Assembly (NCBI GenBank): GCA_031555615.1
Contig: JAVBUF010000005.1
Coordinates: 1 to 64,000 of the forward strand
Direction: 5' to 3'
From: UBA935 sp031555615
Lineage (GTDB): Bacteria; Bacillota; Clostridia; Lachnospirales; Lachnospiraceae
DNA length: 64,000 bases
In this document: positions 58,512 through 64,000 of the stretch, piece after piece
How positions within the stretch are numbered: position 1 is the first letter of the stretch
Layout: each line of letters opens with the position of its first letter
The notes under the pieces: generated by a model
Seen by the model: the letters and a program-made list of their open reading frames with translations, nothing else
What the model was told of the DNA's origin: nothing
The model's database searches: none
Program-made: the position numbers and the translations under genes

Positions 58512-58997
58512 TTAATTACTGAAAATTCTGGTACGGTATTTGCTCAAGGCAAAAAGCAGCAGCATACCCAGCAGGCCGCAGGAGATCACTTCGCCGATGG
58601 TGACGGTAAGGAAGGAAAACCAGAGAGGTCTGATGCCATAAGCATAAAGCAGAACGAAAGGAACGATAATGGCGTTAGCAACGACAGGCGGAACCGGAGC
58701 CAGCCATTTGTTCCGGCGGAGCTTAAAGGTAATTACAGCCCCGATCAGGGTAGCCAGACTTCCGAAGATGATATCCGGTAAGGCACAGCCGGTGAGAATG
58801 TTGCTTAACAGGCAGCCCAGGCCTAGACCGGGTATGGCAGCTGGAGTGAAGTAAGGCAGGATGGTAAGTGCCTCGGAAAAGCGAATCTGGACAGCGTAGT
58901 TGGCCAGACCGAAAGCATTGGCAATAAAGGTCAGCACAACATAGAGGGCAGCAATCATTGCGGCCTGGGTTAGAAATAGTACTTTTTGATTTTTCAT
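58512..58997 (-). CDS. queT: QueT-family queuosine precursor transporter
   Basis: The 161-aa protein has about five membrane helices and begins MKNQKVLFLTQAAMIAALYVVLTFIANAFGL, continuing to QIRFSEALTILPYFTPAAIPGLGLGCLLSN, the QueT (ECF-type S component, COG4708) signature. It takes up preQ0 or preQ1 for queuosine tRNA modification. ACTAAGGAGAC precedes the ATG. The 95-base leader may be a preQ1-sensing element. Confidence 0.9.
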   Translation of the reverse strand: MKNQKVLFLTQAAMIAALYVVLTFIANAFGLANYAVQIRFSEALTILPYFTPAAIPGLGLGCLLSNILTGCALPDIIFGSLATLIGAVITFKLRRNKWLAPVPPVVANAIIVPFVLLYAYGIRPLWFSFLTVTIGEVISCGLLGMLLLFALSKYRTRIFSN

Positions 58998-59004
58998 AGA
59001 TAGT

Positions 59005-59090
59005 CTCCTTAGTTTTGTTTTACGTGTGGATGGTTACGAACACACGGATAAAATGCCGCAGAGTATGGATTTACCCTGCGACCCTTTATT
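59005..59090 (-). promoter_or_regulatory. Candidate preQ1-responsive leader of queT
   Basis: The minus-strand leader folds as CGCAG/CTGCG (59080-59076 with 59061-59057), then CGTGTG/CACACG (59046-59041 with 59028-59023), with loop TTCGTAACCATC, followed by an A-rich tail running into ACTAAGGAG. preQ1 riboswitches very often precede queT, and an A-rich tail next to the ribosome site is their hallmark. The exact class cannot be assigned by eye. Confidence 0.4.
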
Positions 59091-59092
59091 TT

Positions 59093-60283
59093 TTAGTTTA
59101 TGGGTATTCCTTCTTTATACCTGGCCACCACGTTCTGAATACGTTCATTAGGATTCAGCAGATCACTGATCGAAGCATCGTGGTTTAAGGTATCGATGAG
59201 ATAAGCAATATATTTGCTCATATCACAGTCAATATACCATTCCCGTTCCAAAAGCTCAGGGGTTTGATAAATCAGGTTGGTGGTCAGTACCCGGTCAATC
59301 ATGCCGCTCTCATAAGCTTTGTCAAAGCGTTCCAGCCCATTGGTAAAAAGACCGAAGGTGGCACAGATAAAAATTTTGCCAGCTTTGCGCTCTTTCAGAG
59401 CTGTAGCAACTTCAAGGGCACTTTCGCCGGAAGAAATCATATCGTCAATGATAATCATATCCTTGCCTTCCACATCGGTACCCAGGAATTCATGAGCAAC
59501 AATGGGATTTCGTCCGTTAACTATTTTGGTATAGTCCCGCCGTTTATAGAACATACCCATATCCAGCCCCAATACGTTGGCGATATAGATGGCCCGGGCC
59601 ATGCCCCCTTCATCAGGGCTGATAGCCATCATATGGCCGGAGTCAATCTTCAGATCAGGCACATTTTTCAGCAGACCTTTGATAAACTGATAGGCAGGCT
59701 GAACCGTTTCGAAGCCATGCAGGGGAATGGCATTTTGCACCCGTGGATCATGGGCATCAAAGGTAATAATGTTGTCAACCCCCATATGTACCATTTCCTG
59801 CAGAGCCAGAGCACAGTCCAGAGATTCACGGGCAGTACGTTTATGCTGTCTGCTTTCGTAAAGGAAAGGCATAAAAACCGTAATCCGGCGGGCTTTTCCG
59901 CCTACAGCGGCAATGATCCGTTTTAAATCCTGATAATGATCATCGGGAGACATATGATTTTCTTTGCCAAAAAGAGAATAAGTCAAGCTGTAGTTGCAGA
60001 CATCCACAAGCAGATATAAATCGGTACCTCTGACCGATTCCTGAATAACACCTTTGGCTTCACCGGTACCGAAACGAGGCACCTTAGCCTTTAGAATATA
60101 AGAATCGCGCTGGTATCCGGCAAAAGCCAGGCTGTCTTTGTGTTCACTTTCCCGGGCGGTTCGCCATTCAACCAGATAATCGTTTACTTTTTCGCCAAGG
60201 GATTTGCAGCCCTCTAAAGGAATGATACCGAGAGAACCCACAGGTATGGTCTCCAGATTTCGTTTTTCCTCGCGTTTTGACAT
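59093..60283 (-). CDS. prs: Ribose-phosphate pyrophosphokinase, long form
   Basis: GAGGAG before the ATG at 60283 gives 396 aa, about 80 more than classical Prs (about 315). The core signatures are present: FMPFLYESRQHKRTARESLD (ATP/ribose site), the flexible loop, KIVNGRNPIVAHEFLGT and the PRPP loop DMIIIDDMISSGESALEVA. It makes PRPP for nucleotides, His and Trp. Extra length is at the N-terminus (about 60 residues, RNLETIPVGSLGIIPLEG) and inside. This long clostridial group may be a divergent class. It starts 12 bases after the dnaI-like gene, in one transcript with dnaD and dnaI. Confidence 0.9.
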   Translation of the reverse strand: MSKREEKRNLETIPVGSLGIIPLEGCKSLGEKVNDYLVEWRTARESEHKDSLAFAGYQRDSYILKAKVPRFGTGEAKGVIQESVRGTDLYLLVDVCNYSLTYSLFGKENHMSPDDHYQDLKRIIAAVGGKARRITVFMPFLYESRQHKRTARESLDCALALQEMVHMGVDNIITFDAHDPRVQNAIPLHGFETVQPAYQFIKGLLKNVPDLKIDSGHMMAISPDEGGMARAIYIANVLGLDMGMFYKRRDYTKIVNGRNPIVAHEFLGTDVEGKDMIIIDDMISSGESALEVATALKERKAGKIFICATFGLFTNGLERFDKAYESGMIDRVLTTNLIYQTPELLEREWYIDCDMSKYIAYLIDTLNHDASISDLLNPNERIQNVVARYKEGIPIN

Positions 60284-60294
60284 AATAAAACTCC

Positions 60295-61266
60295 TCACTT
60301 TCTGTTGTATAATCGCTTTTTTTGCATCCGGATGTCTGGTCCGGTAAGTTTACAAACTTGATAATTGCTGGTAATTCTGGAAAAAATCCGCTCAGAATAG
60401 CGGTTGCGTAACTCCTCCAGCGAAAGATTGGTAGAAATAATGGTAGATTTTCTGGCCATATGCCGTTCATTCAGGCAAGAAAAAAGTTGGGAAGCCACAA
60501 AATTAGTAGTAAGTTCGGTTCCCAAATCATCAATAATTAAAAGATCACAGCCGTATAAGTCTTCATACATACCCTGAAGATCTTCTTTGCTTTTATAATC
60601 AAAGGAATTACGGGATAACGCTTCAAAGAGCCCAGCGGCACTGAAGTAAATAACAGAATGCCCATTTTCAATGAGCGTTTTTGCGATGCAGCCGGAAAGA
60701 AAAGATTTTCCCGTTCCAACTGTACCATAAAAGAAAAGATTTTGATAGTCATTATGGAAATTTTCTATAAATTGTCTGCAGGTGGTTACTGCATTTTGGA
60801 ATTTTGTTAAATCCTCGCCCTGATAATATTCATAGGAAAGAGTAGAAAAGTTTTCCTGTTCCAGCATTTCTTCCAGACCGGATTGTTCATAAAGCAGGGT
60901 TATGATGGATTGTTTAAAGCAATGACATTTATTTGTGCCGATATAGCCGGTATCCATGCAGTCGGCGCAATCATATACGGGTTCCAGATAATCAGCAGGC
61001 AGGCCGGCAGAGATCAACAACTGCTCTTTCATGGAAGAAAGATCCCGGAGGATATTTTTTAAATCTTCCAACGCATTTTCTTCGCCGGAAAGAAGCCGCT
61101 TGCCATGTTCTACGGAAATAGAGCCAATGGAGGATTCCAATTCTTTGTAACCTTCCACATGGCTGTACACATAATCAATTCGCTCCTGCTGCTTGCGTCT
61201 GTTACGGTTTTGCGTTTCTTCATAACCACGGATAATGGTATCATATTGTGAATTGCTTAAGCCCAC
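60295..61266 (-). CDS. DnaI/DnaC-type replicative helicase loader ATPase
   Basis: The 323-aa protein has an N-terminal zinc region CADCMDTGYIGTNKCHC (about 98-114), P-loop GTVGTGKSFLSGCIA (about 181-195) and Walker B LLIIDDLGTE. This is the DnaI layout: a zinc-ribbon that contacts the helicase and an AAA+ core that loads DnaB-type helicase. It lies 12 bases after dnaD on the same strand, mirroring the dnaB/dnaD-dnaI pairing of Bacillota. Confidence 0.9.
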   Translation of the reverse strand: MGLSNSQYDTIIRGYEETQNRNRRKQQERIDYVYSHVEGYKELESSIGSISVEHGKRLLSGEENALEDLKNILRDLSSMKEQLLISAGLPADYLEPVYDCADCMDTGYIGTNKCHCFKQSIITLLYEQSGLEEMLEQENFSTLSYEYYQGEDLTKFQNAVTTCRQFIENFHNDYQNLFFYGTVGTGKSFLSGCIAKTLIENGHSVIYFSAAGLFEALSRNSFDYKSKEDLQGMYEDLYGCDLLIIDDLGTELTTNFVASQLFSCLNERHMARKSTIISTNLSLEELRNRYSERIFSRITSNYQVCKLTGPDIRMQKKRLYNRK

Positions 61267-61278
61267 GGACAGCCTCCT

Positions 61279-62343
61279 CTAATTGCTTAATATTTCTTTC
61301 TCAAGAGCTTCAAAATCATAATTATTCTGTTTAAACTGGTTGAATTTAGCCGCCCCGGCAACAGTTTTCGGTGGAAATTCGGTTGCTTTATTCCGTGCAT
61401 GAAGGGCATCCAATTGCTTGATATCGGTTTTGTGCCGGACATTTTGGGCATGCCAGTTTACTAAAATGGTATTACAATATTCAAATCGATGCTTATCAGT
61501 GGCCATAACCGTCCGCTCGCAGGCTTCAAAAATAATATCGGCGGCAAAGCCCAGTTCCCGGCTCCAACGCAGGATATAGTCCGCTTCCGCTTTGGTTGGG
61601 CTGTTGTTTTTACCCAGAGCTTTCATAATATCATAAACAGTCTTATCATATTTTTTGGCGATTTTAGCTGCTTGTTTAGGGGTTGAGATCCCTTCTTCAG
61701 CCCAACTGACAGCAACTTTTTCGATATAGCGAAAATCTTTTTTGCCGCGTTCCACACAGTATTGAATCAAGTAATCGATTAAGTCCATGGAAAAATGTAA
61801 TGTATCGGAAAAAAACAGAATGGTCTTGATCTCAGCAGGACTTAAGGTTTTTCCTAAATATTGTTCCACGACAAAAAGAAGCTGAGAAGTTTCTTCAGCC
61901 TCCTTAAAAGCTTTTAAGTCATCTAAGGAATAGGAAGGCTTCTCGATAGCGGGTTTGGGCGGTTCGGTGACAGCCTCCGGGGCAGGTATGATAATTTCCT
62001 TTGCGGAAATAGCCGGAGAAATGGTCAGACTCTCCAACCGCTGCCGGGGATTGACCTGAAGAAGATGAATGCCGATGGGATTTTTGGCATCATCATACTC
62101 AACCGACAAAAGTTTATTCTTTTCCCAATACTTCAGGGCACGCAAAATATCCTTCTCCGTATAGTTGAACTTGTCCGCAATATCGGAGATGCTGGTTACC
62201 TTATGAGCACTCATCATTCGGATAAGATATAAATATACCTTAAGCTGGGCATCGTTGGCATCTTTCATGTATTCGTCAATAAAAAAATTGGACACAACGG
62301 TAGCGTCATCATAATTGTCCTGATAAATAGTAAGAGGGCTCAT
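61279..62343 (-). CDS. DnaD-domain replication initiation protein
   Basis: In this 354-aa protein the N-terminal winged helix (about 1-100, QLKVYLYLIRMMSAHKVTSISDIADKF) and two DnaD/DnaB-II repeats (PAEIKTILFFSDTLHFSMDLIDYLIQYCVERGKKDFRYIEKVAVSW and NSPTKAEADYILRWSRELGFAADIIFEACERTV, in parts) are clear, with the C-terminal YxxxI tail FEYCNTILVNWH. DnaD proteins remodel DNA and help recruit the helicase at oriC and at restart. Extended -10 TGCTATAAT (62402-62394) is its promoter. Confidence 0.9.
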   Translation of the reverse strand: MSPLTIYQDNYDDATVVSNFFIDEYMKDANDAQLKVYLYLIRMMSAHKVTSISDIADKFNYTEKDILRALKYWEKNKLLSVEYDDAKNPIGIHLLQVNPRQRLESLTISPAISAKEIIIPAPEAVTEPPKPAIEKPSYSLDDLKAFKEAEETSQLLFVVEQYLGKTLSPAEIKTILFFSDTLHFSMDLIDYLIQYCVERGKKDFRYIEKVAVSWAEEGISTPKQAAKIAKKYDKTVYDIMKALGKNNSPTKAEADYILRWSRELGFAADIIFEACERTVMATDKHRFEYCNTILVNWHAQNVRHKTDIKQLDALHARNKATEFPPKTVAGAAKFNQFKQNNYDFEALEKEILSN

Positions 62344-62393
62344 AATTTATTCACCTGTTTTCTAATAAATTCAAATAACTCGAAGTAACTGAA

Positions 62394-62402
62394 ATTATAG
62401 CA
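62394..62402 (-). promoter_or_regulatory. Extended -10 promoter of dnaD-dnaI-prs
   Basis: TGCTATAAT on the minus strand, about 50 bases before the dnaD start; upstream is a perfect AGCCAA/T/TTGGCT palindrome (62424-62436), a possible operator. Confidence 0.55.
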
Positions 62403-62469
62403 CACCCATTCCGAAAAAGGAATAGCCAATTTGGCTCAAACCGTTGAAAATACTGGGCTTGAGAAAAAA

Positions 62470-62595
62470 TGTGGATAATGTGGAAAGGGTGGATAAAAAT
62501 GTAAAAACTATGTAAAATGTCCTTGTTTAAGCAAATTTATATCCACATAACGTTATCGAACCGTGTCAATAAAATTATGTGGATATTGTGGAAAA
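62470..62595. promoter_or_regulatory. Cluster of DnaA boxes between murC and dnaD
   Basis: On the plus strand, three 9-mers lie back to back: TGTGGATAA (62470, perfect DnaA box complement), TGTGGAAAG (62479) and GGTGGATAA (62488). Then ATATCCACA (62539), opposite orientation, and TGTGGATAT (62578) and TGTGGAAAA (62587), again contiguous. The last ends on the base before the murC stop codon. Each differs from TTWTNCACA by at most one base. The stretch is AT-rich. DnaA binding here could control the dnaD/dnaI transcript or titrate DnaA; no dnaA or dnaN is nearby, so oriC is unlikely. Confidence 0.7.
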
Positions 62596-63984
62596 CTATT
62601 TTACTAAAAGGTTTTCGCCAACTTTTACAACATCTCCGGCGCCCATAGTTATCAACAGATCATTTTCCTGACAATTCGTTAAAATAAATTTTTCGATTTC
62701 TTCAAAATTGTCTGACGTGGGGAAATAATAACATTCGGTTCCCTGATTTTGAATAGCAATCTGCAAATCTTTCGAGCTGATGCCCAAAGTATCTTTTTCC
62801 CTGGCGGCATAGATATCCGGCAGGATTACTTTATCGGCAAGAGATAAGGCAACGGCAAAATCATTCAGGAAGGCTTTGGTTCGGGTATAAGTATGAGGCT
62901 GGAATACGCACCAGACATTTTTATGGGGGTAATTCCTCGCGGTTTTTAAAGTTGCAGTAATTTCTGTGGGATGATGTGCATAATCATCTATTATAGTAAT
63001 TCCGTTTCGCGTACCCTTTTCCTCAAAACGTCGTTGGGTACCGGAAAATGCTTCCAGGGCCTGATGGACAGCTTGCGCTTCAATGCCTAACAAATCGGAC
63101 AGGGCAATTGCGGCAATGGAGTTGTATACATTGTGTTCACCCTTGGACCCTAAAGTAAACTGTTCCGGTGAAGCACCCTTGCGGTTTAGGGTGAAGGTTG
63201 CCCGAGCCAGATCATCATAAATAATGTCAGCGGGGCTGTAATCAAAAGCAGGGTCTGAACCATAGGTTATCACTCGGCAGGACAAACCGGTGGTTATTTC
63301 AGAAACATTCTCAATATCACCGTTGATGATCAGGGTACCATCCGCAGGCAGCAGGGCGGCAAAGCGGTGAAAGGAATTGCGAATATCTTCAAGGTCTTTA
63401 AAAAAGTCCAGATGATCCGCTTCCACATTAAGGATGATACTGATTTTGGGTGAAAAATTTAAAAAACTGTTGGTATATTCGCATGCTTCGGTTACAAAAT
63501 AATCGGACTGGCCTACCCGGATATTGCCGCCGATGGTATTCAGAATACCGCCGATGGACAGGGTGGGATCCAAATCGGCCTGGAGCAGGATCTCAGAAAC
63601 CATGCCGGTAGTAGAGGTTTTACCGTGGGTTCCGCTGATGGCAATGGGCAGTTTGTAATTTTTCATAATCTGTCCAAGCAGTTCGGCTCTTGACAGGGAA
63701 GCAAGCCCCATCGCCTGCATTGCTATATATTCGGGATTATCGGAGCGGATCGCACTGGTATAAACCACCAAATCAATATCTGCGGATAAATTCTCAGCCC
63801 GTTGTCCGTAGTAAACTTTAGCACCTTTTCCGGATAAGGAATGAGTCAATGCGGATTCCTTTATGTCCGAACCGGATACGGTAAAGCCTTCCATAAGAAG
63901 AATTTCAGCCAGCCCACTCATGCTGATGCCGCCAATGCCAATAAAGAAAACATGAATGGGACATTTAAAATTTATTTGATACAT
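62596..63984 (-). CDS. murC: UDP-N-acetylmuramate--L-alanine ligase
   Basis: The ATG at 63984 follows TTGGAGG; 462 aa, complete in the window. N-terminal VFFIGIGGISMSGLAEIL, ATP site ISGTHGKTSTT (117-127), then ACEYTNSFLNFSPKI and DDYAHHPTEITATLK, diagnostic of MurC. It adds L-Ala to UDP-MurNAc. It shares the DnaA-box region with dnaD but is transcribed in the same (minus) direction, upstream of it. Confidence 0.97.
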   Translation of the reverse strand: MYQINFKCPIHVFFIGIGGISMSGLAEILLMEGFTVSGSDIKESALTHSLSGKGAKVYYGQRAENLSADIDLVVYTSAIRSDNPEYIAMQAMGLASLSRAELLGQIMKNYKLPIAISGTHGKTSTTGMVSEILLQADLDPTLSIGGILNTIGGNIRVGQSDYFVTEACEYTNSFLNFSPKISIILNVEADHLDFFKDLEDIRNSFHRFAALLPADGTLIINGDIENVSEITTGLSCRVITYGSDPAFDYSPADIIYDDLARATFTLNRKGASPEQFTLGSKGEHNVYNSIAAIALSDLLGIEAQAVHQALEAFSGTQRRFEEKGTRNGITIIDDYAHHPTEITATLKTARNYPHKNVWCVFQPHTYTRTKAFLNDFAVALSLADKVILPDIYAAREKDTLGISSKDLQIAIQNQGTECYYFPTSDNFEEIEKFILTNCQENDLLITMGAGDVVKVGENLLVK

Positions 63985-64000
63985 AAAAAGAACCTCCAAT

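Noticed and set aside
62470..62595. Chromosomal origin (oriC)
   Set aside because: There is a DnaA-box cluster, but dnaA, dnaN, rpmH and a clear DNA-unwinding element are not seen; a regulatory or titration site is more likely.
1..64000. tRNA, rRNA, tmRNA, RNase P or SRP RNA genes
   Set aside because: I read the gaps on both strands and found no cloverleaf or conserved rRNA, tmRNA or RNase P motifs.

Overview
The window looks like a chromosomal segment of a strictly fermentative, motile, spore-forming Clostridia, most like Lachnospiraceae (inference from gene content: pyruvate formate-lyase with its activase, a clostridial-type F-ATPase operon, CwlD and SleB-like spore hydrolases, DnaD/DnaI-type replication loaders, a flagellin with a csrA neighbour, HprK with a Crh-like protein, and strong AGGAGG ribosome binding sites). 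There is no rRNA, tRNA, CRISPR array, prophage or IS transposase. Nearly all of it is dense chromosomal housekeeping sequence, with a few unusual islands.

Layout. 1-8.0 kb: a ferredoxin fragment, pflA, and a pyruvate formate-lyase locus in which the enzyme is split: a core lacking the glycyl-radical domain, a 65-aa Cys-containing remnant-like protein, and a separate 81-aa glycyl-radical domain. Between pflA and the split pfl genes sit plus-strand genes for a BlaI-type repressor, a large lipoprotein and a DUF2975/HTH pair. 8-16.9 kb: MecA, a long structured non-coding leader, cell-wall hydrolases (GH18, CwlD, SleB-like), Sua5, RpiB, Upp and dCMP deaminase. 17-24.2 kb: the complete atp operon, whose c subunit carries a sodium-type ligand set. 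24.3-32.7 kb: two tandem MoxR-DUF58-membrane protein modules. 32.7-40.5 kb: a methyltransferase, a large exported protein, an HTH-membrane/DUF4097 pair, an Fe-S aldo/keto reductase and a PHP phosphoesterase. 40.5-45.4 kb: flagellin, csrA, a FimB-sized tyrosine recombinase lying between two inverted 11-6-11 sites, a PflX-like radical SAM protein and a 146-bp imperfect palindrome. 47-56.3 kb: ftsH, uvrC, hprK, glucokinase, murB, rapZ, whiA, crh. 56.4-64 kb: lipid kinase, fba, queT, prs, dnaI, dnaD, a tandem DnaA-box cluster, and murC.

How the parts work together. HprK, the Crh-like protein (Glu at position 15, Ser46 kept), the ROK glucokinase and fructose-bisphosphate aldolase form a glycolysis and catabolite-control set that feeds the split pyruvate formate-lyase. 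The predicted sodium F-ATPase couples ion gradients to ATP. CsrA lies immediately upstream of flagellin, and the flagellin leader carries a GGA-loop hairpin plus a CsrA-like sequence over the Shine-Dalgarno site, so translational control of motility is likely.

Most notable points: (1) the recombinase flanked by inverted dif-sized sites next to csrA/flagellin, a candidate self-contained phase-variation switch; (2) the split pyruvate formate-lyase with its small Cys-containing middle protein; (3) back-to-back DnaA boxes beside dnaD/murC; (4) a RapZ homologue with Arg in place of the Walker A Ser/Thr; (5) two doubled MoxR-DUF58 modules. All assignments come from reading the sequence; no searches were run.
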